64,000 nucleotides of DNA from contig NZ_JAAIWK010000009.1 in assembly GCF_011008565.1 (NCBI RefSeq), forward strand, positions 1 to 64,000, written 5' to 3'. The notes below the pieces were generated by a model. That model made no database searches and had not been told where the DNA came from. It worked only from the letters and a program-made list of their open reading frames with translations. This document shows positions 1 through 9,555 of the stretch, piece by piece. This stretch comes from Heyndrickxia ginsengihumi. Lineage in GTDB: Bacteria; Bacillota; Bacilli; Bacillales; Bacillaceae_C. Each line of letters opens with the position of its first letter. Position 1 is the stretch's first letter. Position numbers and translations under genes: made by a program.

Positions 1-151
1 AAAAACGATTAAACGGCCTTAGCCCGATGGAATATAGAGCTAAAGCCGCTTAAATCATTTTTATTATTTCCACTGTCTACTTGACAGGGGGCAGTTCAAT
101 TGCTAGCGGGGTTCCTTTCTGCCCGTAAATCATCGTCGAAATGACCGATGA
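1..151. other. Left-edge non-coding stretch
   Basis: No reading frame could be supported here. A short dyad CTGTC-N5-GACAG lies near 74-88, and another (CATCG/CGATG) lies close to the stop of the next gene; either could belong to a transcription end for that minus-strand gene. There is no convincing T-tract. Confidence 0.3.
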
Positions 152-1036
152 TCAAACGAGTACATTTGTCAATGTGCCGATATGTTCAATGCTAACTTCG
201 ATTTTATCATTTGCCTGCAGCCATTTCTGCCGTTCTGGCGGATATCCTAATATAACCCCATCTGGAGTGCCTGTAAAGATGATATCCCCCGGATTCAACG
301 TCATATGTTTCGAAGCATAGCTAATAATTTGCGCACAATTAAAAATCATATTTTTCGTATTATTATGTTGGCGGGTTTCCCCATTTACCTTACATTCAAT
401 CACTAGATTATTACAATCAATTTCATCTTCTGTCACAATGTAAGGACCAATAGGAGCAAAACGATCTAATGATTTTCCAAGTAGCCATTGGCCTGTTTTA
501 AATTGAAGATCTCTAGCTGATAGATCATTCCCAATCGTATAACCGAACACATACGACAATGCTTCTTCTTCACTTACATTTTTTGCTGTTTGTCCAATGA
601 CCAAAACTAGTTCAGCTTCATAATCACATTTCTCCGTAACTTCCGGAATAGGGATTGGTTCTTTATGGGCTGCTAATGCATTATTAAATTTGCTAAATAA
701 AATAGGTGAAGTAGGAAGATCCATCTTTGATTCATTTGCATGGTCAACATAATTGAGGCCAACACAAATAATTTTTCCAGGTTGCTCAATCGCTGGACGA
801 TATTGAATGTCATCTTCATCAAGAAAATAAGTGGATTCTCCACTTTCATTTACAATCTTCTCTACGAATCTTTTAAGTGATCGGATTCCATCTTTTCCTT
901 GCAGCACTAAATCATGCATCTTTTCAGGCTGTCGTTCACGAAATCCTTTCGCTGCTTCTGCAACATCTAATATACCACGAGCAGTTTTAACCCCTAACTT
1001 TGTTTGTTGATTTTTGATAAATTGCAGTAATTTCAC
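152..1036 (-). CDS. Fumarylacetoacetate hydrolase (FAA) family protein
   Basis: FAA-fold enzyme, a family that cleaves or isomerises 2-oxo acids with a bound divalent metal. The C-terminal two thirds carry the family core: an entry motif IICVGLNYVDHA, the metal-binding Glu pair in CDYEAELVLVIG, the NDLSARDLQ segment and the late TGTPDGV loop. The first 90 residues are the variable cap of longer members. The start chosen is GTG at 1036 (VKLLQF), preceded by AGGGGAG at 5-nt spacing; the upstream ATG at 1063 contains that ribosome site inside its own codons, so it is less likely. The gene stands alone on the minus strand and its neighbours give no pathway clue. The exact substrate cannot be told from sequence; homogentisate or hydroxyphenylacetate degradation and oxaloacetate decarboxylation are all known in the family. 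Confidence 0.85.
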   Translation of the reverse strand: MKLLQFIKNQQTKLGVKTARGILDVAEAAKGFRERQPEKMHDLVLQGKDGIRSLKRFVEKIVNESGESTYFLDEDDIQYRPAIEQPGKIICVGLNYVDHANESKMDLPTSPILFSKFNNALAAHKEPIPIPEVTEKCDYEAELVLVIGQTAKNVSEEEALSYVFGYTIGNDLSARDLQFKTGQWLLGKSLDRFAPIGPYIVTEDEIDCNNLVIECKVNGETRQHNNTKNMIFNCAQIISYASKHMTLNPGDIIFTGTPDGVILGYPPERQKWLQANDKIEVSIEHIGTLTNVLV

Positions 1037-1298
1037 TCTGTTCTCCCCTTTATTAGATAGCATTTATTAAAACAAATGACATTGTTTTCAAATTAGAAGA
1101 TTCATAATATGAATATGTATGAAATTTAGATGGCACTTATTCTGATTCTTCTTATTATTTTACATCGAAAGGCATTCTTTTCCAATGATTTCATCCTATT
1201 GATGTTTCTAACTCTTCATCAATAAGAATCATTAATTTGACATTTTTCTACATTATTCATCTTTATTCAGGTAATTTTTACATAAATCACCATAATAT

Positions 1299-1329
1299 TA
1301 TAGTAATAAATTACTATATAGTATATAAT
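1299..1329 (+). promoter_or_regulatory. Putative promoter with 20-bp palindrome before the chemoreceptor gene
   Basis: A perfect palindrome, TATAGTAAT-AA-ATTACTATA, occupies 1299-1318 and is followed by TATAAT at 1324-1329, about 55 bp before the chemoreceptor start. The palindrome sits where the -35 box would be, so it could be an operator. No good -35 hexamer is visible. AT-rich composition makes chance dyads common, so confidence is moderate. Confidence 0.4.
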
Positions 1330-1383
1330 ATTGTTATTTCGAGTACACCTTAATATTAGAAATAAGCGAAGAGGGGATAATGA

Positions 1384-2244
1384 ATGAACGTCGAACAAAA
1401 AATTGATGAAAAAGCAATGTTTACAGCAATTGAAGATTCTTTTGCGATGATACTATTTGACCCGTATGGAAAGATTTTATGGGCAAATGATAAATTTACA
1501 AATGTCCTAGGATATGATGTTACTGAACTAGTGCAAATGCACCATAGACAACTATGCTTGCCAGAATTTGTAAACAGCAATGGATATAAAGAATTTTGGG
1601 ACCATCTTCGAGCAGGAAAACCATTTCATGATAAAGTTCAGCGTATGAGAAAAGACAAACATATTCTTTGGCTTGAAGCTTTCTACACACCAGTATTCGA
1701 TGAAAACAAGCAAGTACAGTCTGTTGTGAAAATTGCCATGGACATTACCGATCGCCAAAATCTTTTGGAAAATAGTACGAATGAGTTTATTGCCGTTGTA
1801 GAGGAAATGACAGCTGCTACTAATGAAGTGCATCAAGCTTCTGAATCGATCGTTGAGAGTATCAGTGTATTAAACAAACAGTCAGAAATTGTAAAAATGG
1901 ATGTTGAAAATATTCAATCTGTTATTTCTTATGTAAAGGAAATCTCCACTCAATCCAATTTACTTGGACTAAACGCTTCAATCGAAGCTGCTAGAGCTGG
2001 GAGTTCTGGAAGAGGATTTGCCATCGTTGCTAATGAAATAAGAAAGATGGCTGATAAAAGCAAAGATTCTGCCAATGATATTTCGAAGCAGTTAGAAGAA
2101 ATCATCACTTCTGTAAATGTCATGATGGAAATGATCAAAAAGGTAACAGAAAAAATTGATAATAATTCAGAATCGATTGAAGAACTAAAAAAAGCTTATG
2201 AACATATCGCCAATACTGCTGAAAATCTTGCCACTATTATTTAA
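1384..2244 (+). CDS. Soluble PAS-domain methyl-accepting chemotaxis protein
   Basis: Cytosolic chemoreceptor of 286 residues with no membrane segment. Residues about 12-125 form a PAS sensor domain ([14 protein letters not shown]; a PAC-like end at [13 protein letters not shown]). Residues about 130-286 form a short MCP signalling coiled coil with the conserved hairpin tip [14 protein letters not shown] and [16 protein letters not shown], the site that docks CheA and CheW. It resembles B. subtilis YfmS in size and soluble layout. The signalling helices are shorter than in transmembrane MCPs, so it is probably in a short-helix class. The start is ATG 1384 after AGAGGGG. The ligand or cofactor of the PAS domain cannot be read. 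It faces a cluster of cyclic-di-GMP genes on the opposite strand, suggesting a motility or sensory neighbourhood. Confidence 0.88.
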   Translation: MNVEQKIDEKAMFTAIEDSFAMILFDPYGKILWANDKFTNVLGYDVTELVQMHHRQLCLPEFVNSNGYKEFWDHLRAGKPFHDKVQRMRKDKHILWLEAFYTPVFDENKQVQSVVKIAMDITDRQNLLENSTNEFIAVVEEMTAATNEVHQASESIVESISVLNKQSEIVKMDVENIQSVISYVKEISTQSNLLGLNASIEAARAGSSGRGFAIVANEIRKMADKSKDSANDISKQLEEIITSVNVMMEMIKKVTEKIDNNSESIEELKKAYEHIANTAENLATII

Positions 2245-2502
2245 CTTGGATTCATTCATAAATACATTCACTAGTACCATCAAATAATGTAAAAACGGGC
2301 TCGCTTCAACTGCACTCACAATCTACACTGCTGGAAGTGAGTCTGACTATGGTATTCCCCCTATATATTTTTTTGTTATGAAATTCAGCAAAATGAACCT
2401 AAAAAAGCTTGCCACAAAGTGTTGGATACTTTGAACAAGCTAAAGAATTCAATATTAATCGAATCAAGTTTATAAAATATCCTCTAGAGTATTGTTCTCG
2501 AT

Positions 2503-4542
2503 TCATGTTGATCGTTTCATTGAGCGATACGTTTTTACATTGTTTCGGCCTGCTCGCTTTGCTTCATATAGGGCAAAATCTGCATGTTGCAACAATTTAT
2601 GGCCGGTTACTCCGTCATCTGGAAAACATGAAATCCCAATGCTAGACGTGGTTTGAAAAGTATATTCACGTACTTTCCAAGGCTCTTGAAAAGTAGTAAG
2701 GATACTTTTCGCTATATTGACAGCCTCTTGCTCTTCTTTGATTTTAGTTAGAAGAATAATAAATTCATCCCCACCTTGCCGCGCAAATACGTCATCTTTA
2801 CTTAAACAGTTTTGAACTTTATTCGTAAATTGTTTTAGAAGTTCATCCCCAACATCATGCCCTAAAGAATCATTAATTTTTTTAAAATGATCTAAATCTA
2901 AATACAGGACGGCAATTTTGTGACCTTGAGATTTGGCATTACTTAATGCCCGCTCTAATTGATGATTTATTACTCTTCTATTTGCTATACCTGTTAATGT
3001 ATCATGATAAGCCATATGTGCTAATTGTTCTTCATACATTTTTCTTTCTGAAATTTCTCTAGAAACAAGTAAAAAGTGTTTAAAACGCCCATCCTTTTCA
3101 AAAATTGGTGTAACTTTCGCCTCCAGCCATAGCCAATTTTTTGTTACATCGCGAAAGCGGTATTCGAACACGCCAGCTTCCTTTGTTTTTATCATCTCAT
3201 CTAATATCTTTCGAACTTTCAAGAAGTCATCTGTATGCATCCATTCTCTTCCCTTTTTCCCTACATAAGCTTCAGAAGGAAAGCCTAAGACCGTTTCATG
3301 AGATGGAGATGCGTATTTGAAATATCCTTCTTGGTCTAAAATACAGACAAGATCAGTCATGTTTTCTGCAATTAACCGATATTTCTCTTCACTTTGAAGC
3401 AAGGCTTGTTCTGTTTGTTTCCTCTTAGTTAAGTCGTGATACATCATAAGGAACGCTGGTTTCCCATAATGGCGAATACTAATGCCAGTAGCTTCAACAT
3501 CAACTGACGTCCCGTTTTTTCTTATTAGTTTCTTTTCCGTCGTTTCCTGGACAATTCCGACTTCTTTAATTTGCTGGAATCTTTCTTCCGTTATTTGAGC
3601 AAAATCAGGGTGGACATAATTCATAATTGATTTATTTATTAGCTCTTCTAAAGACGAAACACCTAATAGTTTAATACAAGCAAGATTTGCATATAAAATT
3701 TTTCCTTTTTGATAAACAATAATCGGTTCTGGAGAGCTTTCCACCAATAATCGATAGCGCTCTTCACTTTCTTTCAGCGAAAGCTCTAGCTGCTTTTTTT
3801 CAGTAATATCGCGTGTAATGCCAGATGTTCCTATTATACTCCCATGCATGTCTCGTATCGGTGAAAAAGTCAAGCTGACATCAATATAAGAACCGTCCTT
3901 TTTTACACAAGTAACTTCCATGTCCTTATAATATTTACCTAATTGTTTCGTCCGGTCTACTTTCGATTGGAATCGTAGTCTATTATTTGAAGGGATTACC
4001 GGCAAAGGCTTTCCGATAATCTCTTCACGTTTCCATCCATATAATTCCTCAAAAGCAGGGTTAACATCAATAATATTTCCATCTAAATCTGTTATATCTA
4101 TAGCATCACCAGCTGAATTAAAAAGGGATTTAAATTTGCCCTCCATCTGCTGTAAAGAATATTTCATTTTATAAAGTTCCGTCATATCTTTCGCTACAGT
4201 AAACACCCCAGCAATTTCGTCATTAACAAGCAAAGGTACATTCTTTACTTGTAAAAAAATAACGTCACCATTTTTCTGTATAGCCTTCGTTTCATATTCA
4301 CAAGTTTCCCCTTGCAATACTTTTGAGAAATAACGCTTTGTTTCTTCTAAATTTTCCGGCATAACCATTTCTTCATATAACTTACCGATTAATTCCTTTT
4401 CCGTGTATCCAGACAGCTTTGAAACAGCTTGATTCACTTCCATCATTATTCCGTCTACAGAAAGAATAAAAATCGCATCTGGATTATATTGAATAATTGA
4501 TTTATAAATTTCAATTGAAGATTCGCTAAAGAGCAGATTCAT
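2503..4542 (-). CDS. Four-PAS diguanylate cyclase (GGDEF)
   Basis: Cytosolic sensor-enzyme predicted to make cyclic di-GMP. Four tandem PAS/PAC modules lie at roughly residues 10-125, 135-255, 262-378 and 385-505, each ending with a DIT or REIS-type PAC motif. The GGDEF domain follows (about 515-675) with an intact GGDEF active site at 590-594 and the DLDHFKKINDSLGH metal and substrate segment. The position for an inhibitory RxxD site reads SKDD, so allosteric product inhibition through the classical I-site is not expected. There is no membrane segment. The start is ATG 4542, preceded by AAGGAGGT about 10 nt upstream. It lies 224 bp downstream of the EAL protein on the same strand, so synthesis and breakdown enzymes may be co-expressed. 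Confidence 0.9.
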   Translation of the reverse strand: MNLLFSESSIEIYKSIIQYNPDAIFILSVDGIMMEVNQAVSKLSGYTEKELIGKLYEEMVMPENLEETKRYFSKVLQGETCEYETKAIQKNGDVIFLQVKNVPLLVNDEIAGVFTVAKDMTELYKMKYSLQQMEGKFKSLFNSAGDAIDITDLDGNIIDVNPAFEELYGWKREEIIGKPLPVIPSNNRLRFQSKVDRTKQLGKYYKDMEVTCVKKDGSYIDVSLTFSPIRDMHGSIIGTSGITRDITEKKQLELSLKESEERYRLLVESSPEPIIVYQKGKILYANLACIKLLGVSSLEELINKSIMNYVHPDFAQITEERFQQIKEVGIVQETTEKKLIRKNGTSVDVEATGISIRHYGKPAFLMMYHDLTKRKQTEQALLQSEEKYRLIAENMTDLVCILDQEGYFKYASPSHETVLGFPSEAYVGKKGREWMHTDDFLKVRKILDEMIKTKEAGVFEYRFRDVTKNWLWLEAKVTPIFEKDGRFKHFLLVSREISERKMYEEQLAHMAYHDTLTGIANRRVINHQLERALSNAKSQGHKIAVLYLDLDHFKKINDSLGHDVGDELLKQFTNKVQNCLSKDDVFARQGGDEFIILLTKIKEEQEAVNIAKSILTTFQEPWKVREYTFQTTSSIGISCFPDDGVTGHKLLQHADFALYEAKRAGRNNVKTYRSMKRST

Positions 4543-4766
4543 TATGTACTCTACCTCCTTCGGAAACAGGCCTACTGATGCTAAGACCTAAAGTGAACCC
4601 AAATATCCCCAACATTTGTAAAGATTCCATCGTATAGGTAGACATACTCCTAAACGCTGCTATATGATCATATTGCATCTTAAATGAAAATAACGTATAT
4701 AGAAATAAATTTCTTGTTTATAAGTATGGTATCGAATCTCTGAATTTGACAATTATTTTGCTAATT

Positions 4767-6539
4767 TTATTTAGTTGGAGATTTAGCCCTCATCAATAGT
4801 TCTTGTATTTTTTTCTCTAATTCTTTAATTTCAAACCACGTATTTTCCATGTGATACGAACTAGATCGCTCAAGTTCTGTTTGTTCCATATATTTCTTCG
4901 CACATTCCAATTCTTGTTTAATCATATTGACGGACTGTTCAAATCTCATACGATTATCTAAAGGCGCTAAGTTAATTTCTTTTTGTTTTTCTTTAGTAAT
5001 ATCCCGAGCAACTACTACTAAATATTTGATTTCATTTTTTTCCATGACAGGGGTTATTTGTGCATCCACATACAACCAACTTCCATTTGCATGCCGATAA
5101 CGAAATTCAGCTTCACATGGTTGTTTAAACTGAATGATTTTCATATATTTATCTTCAACAGCAGCAAGATCATGTGGGTGAATGAAGTCAAAAGCAAGAC
5201 TTCCTATATGTTCACTAGATAAATAACCTAATAATGCCTCACATGAAGGTGATACATATTCCACCCTGCCAGTTACATCCAAAATCCCTGTAATATCGGG
5301 CATATTTTCAGCAATAAGACGAAACTTATATGCACTAATTTGTAAATGCTCTTCTAACTTTTTTCTTTTTGTAATGTCAATACATGAGCCAATCACTTCG
5401 ACAACTTGTCCGCCTTTTCGCACTGGACGTAAAGTAGCAAGATAGTGGATACTATTTATTTCCCCTTCATATATGATGTGCTCCTCGCCTTCCCATGCTT
5501 TTTGATAAAATTGAAGTTTTTGTTTCGCGGCTTCTTCAGGTAAAAAATCTTTTAACTCACTACCAATAATTTGTTCAGGGGTATAGTCCATTTGATATAA
5601 TAGATCCCCATCACATAAAGTATGAATAAATTTATCTTCCTGCTTAACAAACTTAAAGATAAACCCTTGATGCATTCTTACGGCATCATGCAATTCTTGA
5701 CGTTTGCTTTGTAAGGCCTCTTCTCTCCATTTCTTTTTATTTTCTTCTTGAGAAATTCCTTTTCGTTTTACAATGCTTTCAACTTCATTTATTGTTCTAA
5801 TAAATTCCTCTGAAGGTACTGGTTTACTAAATAAGTAGCCTTGACCTTTATTACAAAGATTTTGTTGGAGAAAAATTAATTGTCCCTTTGATTCGATCCC
5901 TTCAGCAATTACATCAATATCTAGTTCATGGGCCATCGCGATAATTGTTTTTACAATAGTTGCATCTTTTATATCCTCTGTACAATTACGCACAAAACAT
6001 TTATCGATTTTCATACTATCAAAAGGAAACTCTTTTAAATAATAGAGCGAACTATATCCAGTACCAAAATCATCCAAGCTAATTTGCACACCGATTTGTT
6101 TCAGCTTCTTTACGATTTCGAGAACATATTCAACTTCCATCATCATGCTCTCAGTAATCTCCAATTCAAGATATTGGGGAGAAAGTCCCGTTTCCTTTAA
6201 AATGCGGGCAACCATCTCAATTAAATTTGCCTGATAAAGCTGGCGGGCAGACAAATTCACCGCCATTACCATTGGGGGGAAACCTGCTTCCTGCCAATCC
6301 TTATTTTGTTTACATGCGGTCCGTAGCACCCACTCTCCAATCGGTAAAATCAATCCTGTTTTTTCCGCAATCGGAATAAAATCCAAAGGGGAAATAAGCC
6401 CTTTTTCTTCATGCTGCCACCGTATTAAAGCCTCAACCCCAATTATTTTCCCTAACGTTAAATCGAGCTTAGGCTGATAAAAAAGACGAAATTCTCCTAA
6501 TTTTAGTGCCTTCTTTAGATTTTTTTCTAAATTCGACAT
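4767..6539 (-). CDS. EAL-domain cyclic-di-GMP phosphodiesterase with C-terminal PAS domains
   Basis: Predicted phosphodiesterase that opens cyclic di-GMP. The EAL domain is N-terminal (about residues 5-250), with EAL at 36-38, NLSARQL, ELEITES, the DDFGTGYSS loop and a late QGYLFSKP, so the catalytic set looks complete. It is followed by two PAS/PAC modules (about 290-400 and 405-525) and a charged C-terminal coiled coil. EAL-first order is unusual; most sensor phosphodiesterases carry EAL at the C terminus. ATG 6539 is preceded by GGGGG at 8 nt. It is probably paired with the downstream PAS-GGDEF gene. Confidence 0.9.
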   Translation of the reverse strand: MSNLEKNLKKALKLGEFRLFYQPKLDLTLGKIIGVEALIRWQHEEKGLISPLDFIPIAEKTGLILPIGEWVLRTACKQNKDWQEAGFPPMVMAVNLSARQLYQANLIEMVARILKETGLSPQYLELEITESMMMEVEYVLEIVKKLKQIGVQISLDDFGTGYSSLYYLKEFPFDSMKIDKCFVRNCTEDIKDATIVKTIIAMAHELDIDVIAEGIESKGQLIFLQQNLCNKGQGYLFSKPVPSEEFIRTINEVESIVKRKGISQEENKKKWREEALQSKRQELHDAVRMHQGFIFKFVKQEDKFIHTLCDGDLLYQMDYTPEQIIGSELKDFLPEEAAKQKLQFYQKAWEGEEHIIYEGEINSIHYLATLRPVRKGGQVVEVIGSCIDITKRKKLEEHLQISAYKFRLIAENMPDITGILDVTGRVEYVSPSCEALLGYLSSEHIGSLAFDFIHPHDLAAVEDKYMKIIQFKQPCEAEFRYRHANGSWLYVDAQITPVMEKNEIKYLVVVARDITKEKQKEINLAPLDNRMRFEQSVNMIKQELECAKKYMEQTELERSSSYHMENTWFEIKELEKKIQELLMRAKSPTK

Positions 6540-6971
6540 TTAATTAACCCCCAAATACCACAACTGTTTCGTTTACTCATTCAAAACATAAATCTATTTT
6601 ATCTAGAAAATTATTTTCATTTGTTCAAAAGTTTCTATGAGAAAATCGCAATTTGTATTATTTAGCAAATATTAATATTCAGAGCATTATATATTTATTT
6701 AGCAATAGCTGAAAACGTATGTAACAGCTGATTGATCTCTATTAACAACAAAAAATTAGAACCTACAAACAATGTCAGCCCGAATTTCTATAGGAATCAC
6801 GTGCTACTTTTCAATGAAAAATCTTTTATTAGCCTTGATGCTAATGTAAAAAGTGATATATCTTCTCTATTTTAATCATGAATGAGTGTAAATGTATATA
6901 ACGAAATATTTCCTTTATTTTTAACTTCATCATCTGCTCTCTTTCATCCTAAAAATTTAGTATTCAAAATA

Positions 6972-7162
6972 AAAAAGACGAGGACAAAAGTATATTAACG
7001 AAAGAAAACCCGAATATTACGTTCCGTCCCCCGCTCCGAAAATATACTTCGCTTTCCGCAGGGCTAATGAGCCTCCCACAGGAGGCTACTTATATTTTCG
7101 GAGCTGATTTGGGCAATGTTCTTCTTTAGCTAACCACTTTTAAATTTTGTCCTAGCCTTTTT
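6972..7162. repeat. 191-bp nested inverted-repeat element (MITE-like)
   Basis: The outer ends are 18-bp near-perfect inverted repeats (AAAAAGACGAGGACAAAA at 6972-6989 against 7145-7162; 16 of 18 match). Inside lies a perfect 14-bp pair (GCTCCGAAAATATA, 7033-7046, against 7091-7104), and at the core GCCTCC-CACA-GGAGGC at 7071-7086. The remaining arms are weakly complementary, so the transcript could fold into one long hairpin. It contains no coding frame. It sits directly behind the stop of the membrane GGDEF gene and may also act as its terminator. The rest of 6540-6971 is AT-rich and shows nothing recognisable. Confidence 0.6.
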
Positions 7163-7180
7163 ATTTCTTCATTCCTTTTT

Positions 7181-8767
7181 TCACTCTCTCACATTATGAG
7201 AAACTTCTTTAGGAACTATGTTATTTATGCCTTTCTGTGTTTTATCATATTGAGTCGTCTCCAGATTATTTCTTGCCTTATCTTTGTACATTTCATGATC
7301 AGCATAATGAATGATTTCCTGCAAAGACATATTTTGATTTGAATGATAATGGAACAAACCGTGACTTACAGAAATGCGATAAGGTTTCTGATTCTTATCA
7401 TTAACTTCATCTAACGTGCGTTGAATGTTCGACCAAATATTTTCTACATACTCGATTGAATATTTAAATACGAGGATGAACTCGTCTCCACCAAAACGAA
7501 AAATGAGATCCCCTTCATTAAGCTGACTTTTCATTACTTCTGAAACTGTTTTAACAAGGAAATCCCCTTCTGGATGTCCATATCCATCATTAACTTTTTT
7601 TAAATTATTTACATCAACAAAAAGTAAAACAAATTCCAAGTTCTCTTCTTTGGCAGCAACCAATATTCTTTCTAGTAGTTCCATGCCTTTTCTTCTATTT
7701 AAAACACCTGTTAAAATATCAGTTGTCGCATGTTTCTCTAATTCCTGTTCGATTTTTTTCAGTTCTGTAATATCTGTAGACCCCGCAAGTATGCACTTTT
7801 CATTCATATAATCCATTAATTTATAATTAACAATAACCCATTTTATCGAGCCATCTTTAAATTTTTGCTCAACCATATAGTTTTCAACACTGCCAGTTTT
7901 TAAGAGCTGATCAATAATCTTTGCTCTTTCACCTTCATGTTTATAAAAAAAGTGCGGATCAATTGTCGCAAGCTCCTGTTCTGTCACATGATAAAATGCC
8001 AGTGCTTCATTATTTGCCAGCAATATTCTCCCACTGTTTAAGTTTGTAAGTGTAAGCGGGTATGGGTTTACATGAAATAATTCCAATAGATTTTGCTGGC
8101 TATGCTTGATATTTAATTGATTGTGAAAATCTTTCTTTCGCAATGAATAGAAAGATACGTCGATAATAAAAGCAACTACTACCGTCCCAGTTGAGTTAAT
8201 TTGCTTTGAAAATAAATCATTAAGGTCATTATGCGCCATATTAGAAACGCCTATTAAAAATAGTATATGGGAGATCAATAGAACAAAGAAGAAATGCTTT
8301 GGATTAATAGGAAAAAGTGCAGATATGGCAATTAAAATAATTAGATAAGCATCAATATTGCCGTTGGATAGCTGACTATTAATAGAAAGGCACGCTCCGC
8401 TAAGTGCATAAAAGGAAATATAGATGTTAATAATTATGTACGGCCATTTAGACTGATACCGTTTTATCTCATTCATAATTCTTTTATATGAGAGTAAAAA
8501 TGCAATAGACATAACTAAACCAAATACATGAATAGTCGTCAAATTGATACGATAGCTTTCCTTTTGGATGCCATGCAATTGAATAAAATCAACATAAAAC
8601 AAATATACATATAGGACTAACAAAGTCATTGAAGCGATTTTTATTCTATTTATTAACAGTAATTTATTTGCTTTTATAAACTCTTCATCATGATTATTTA
8701 TTTGACTATTCAGTAAATTATTCAGGTATTTACTGAATAGCACAATATTGTACGAAATTTTCTGCAT
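7181..8767 (-). CDS. Membrane-bound PAS-GGDEF diguanylate cyclase
   Basis: Predicted integral-membrane diguanylate cyclase of 528 residues. Hydrophobic stretches between about residues 40 and 210 suggest six transmembrane segments, an unassigned sensor region. A PAS domain follows (about 222-345; FHVNPYPLTLTNLNSG), ending in STDITELKKIEQELEKH. The C-terminal GGDEF domain (about 350-505) has DVNNLKKVNDGYGHPEGD and an intact GGDEF at 426-430. The I-site position reads NEGD, not RxxD, so product inhibition is not expected. ATG 8767 follows AAGGA. It is the third cyclic-di-GMP protein in a row on this strand, but gaps of several hundred bases argue for a separate transcript. Confidence 0.88.
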   Translation of the reverse strand: MQKISYNIVLFSKYLNNLLNSQINNHDEEFIKANKLLLINRIKIASMTLLVLYVYLFYVDFIQLHGIQKESYRINLTTIHVFGLVMSIAFLLSYKRIMNEIKRYQSKWPYIIINIYISFYALSGACLSINSQLSNGNIDAYLIILIAISALFPINPKHFFFVLLISHILFLIGVSNMAHNDLNDLFSKQINSTGTVVVAFIIDVSFYSLRKKDFHNQLNIKHSQQNLLELFHVNPYPLTLTNLNSGRILLANNEALAFYHVTEQELATIDPHFFYKHEGERAKIIDQLLKTGSVENYMVEQKFKDGSIKWVIVNYKLMDYMNEKCILAGSTDITELKKIEQELEKHATTDILTGVLNRRKGMELLERILVAAKEENLEFVLLFVDVNNLKKVNDGYGHPEGDFLVKTVSEVMKSQLNEGDLIFRFGGDEFILVFKYSIEYVENIWSNIQRTLDEVNDKNQKPYRISVSHGLFHYHSNQNMSLQEIIHYADHEMYKDKARNNLETTQYDKTQKGINNIVPKEVSHNVRE

Positions 8768-8985
8768 AAAAACTTCAATCCTTTTTACGAAAATTGGACC
8801 AGAATTTCCCTCTAATATTAAGTATATTTATCTATTTTCAGAAAAGCAATCAAATATATTAGATTAAATACATGCAGATTCCGCACATTCCTACATCATT
8901 CAATTTGTATATGTCGAAGGCTAGATTTTTCACAAGCAACAATTTATCTAAAGAAACATATTTTGATCAAATTTCATACGAAGTT

Positions 8986-9261
8986 TTATGACTTAAATCG
9001 GAACGAGTTGCGAATTTTCATTAGATTATAAAATAGAGCTGCATCTCTACCTTTTTTTGAATAGCGATTGATTTTAGGACGAAGGCACTTCATAAATAAC
9101 TCATCACAATATGCACATTGCCCGTATCTACGATAACATTGATCATGTAATTTACAGCATGCATCTACATCATTTGTCGGCGCACCTGGTCCGCTGCATC
9201 CTGGACCGCACCATCTGTAGCCCCGAACACAAAATCCTAGCCCTCTCTTTTTTCTTTCCAT
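8986..9261 (-). CDS. Mini phospholipase A2-like protein (parvovirus VP1-type fold)
   Basis: A 91-residue protein with the hallmarks of the compact phospholipase A2 fold seen in parvovirus VP1 proteins: a glycine-rich calcium loop (WCGPGCSGPG) followed by the catalytic His-Asp helix DACCKLHDQCY, and a second helix with CDELFMKCL that could supply the supporting Asp. Nine Cys suggest disulfides. No signal peptide is seen; the N terminus is short and basic and the C terminus is also basic, which could favour binding to acidic membranes. ATG 9261 is preceded by GAAGGA. The predicted reaction is release of the sn-2 fatty acid of phospholipids, by fold only. Related small proteins occur in other Bacillaceae genomes; whether it works in spores, in lysis or as an effector is unknown. 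Confidence 0.7.
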   Translation of the reverse strand: MERKKRGLGFCVRGYRWCGPGCSGPGAPTNDVDACCKLHDQCYRRYGQCAYCDELFMKCLRPKINRYSKKGRDAALFYNLMKIRNSFRFKS

Positions 9262-9401
9262 TGTCCTTCATCAGCCTTCCTTCAACTGTCATACGATAAA
9301 ATATGTTGATGAATAAATACTTGCCAAGGCTGAAGAACTATAGATTATTTTTTACGTTAATACCTATTATTTTTCATTTAATAATAAAATAACAATAATG
9401 T

Positions 9402-9429
9402 TTGCATTTTCCTTCTTCTCATGTTATTC
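9402..9429 (+). promoter_or_regulatory. Putative promoter of the cold-shock gene, long leader
   Basis: TTGCAT at 9402-9407 and TATTCT at 9424-9429, 16 bp apart, give a weak sigma-A promoter. Transcription from here would leave a leader of about 115 nt before the start codon, in keeping with the long 5' UTRs of Bacillus csp mRNAs. The rest of 9262-9401 shows nothing further. Confidence 0.4.
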
Positions 9430-9555
9430 TAATAAAGAATTATTTTTGTTCGGTATTTCAGGAATAAAAGTGTATAAAAACCTTAACACTTGGATATATT
9501 AAGAGCAAGAATAGTTATACTTTTGTCTATTTAGACGTAATTAGGAGGCAATACA

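Noticed and set aside
2245-2502. Possible small gene between the chemoreceptor and the GGDEF gene
   Set aside because: The frames there run into the 3' end of the opposite-strand gene and show no start signal; a weak dyad at 2297-2345 lacks a T-run.
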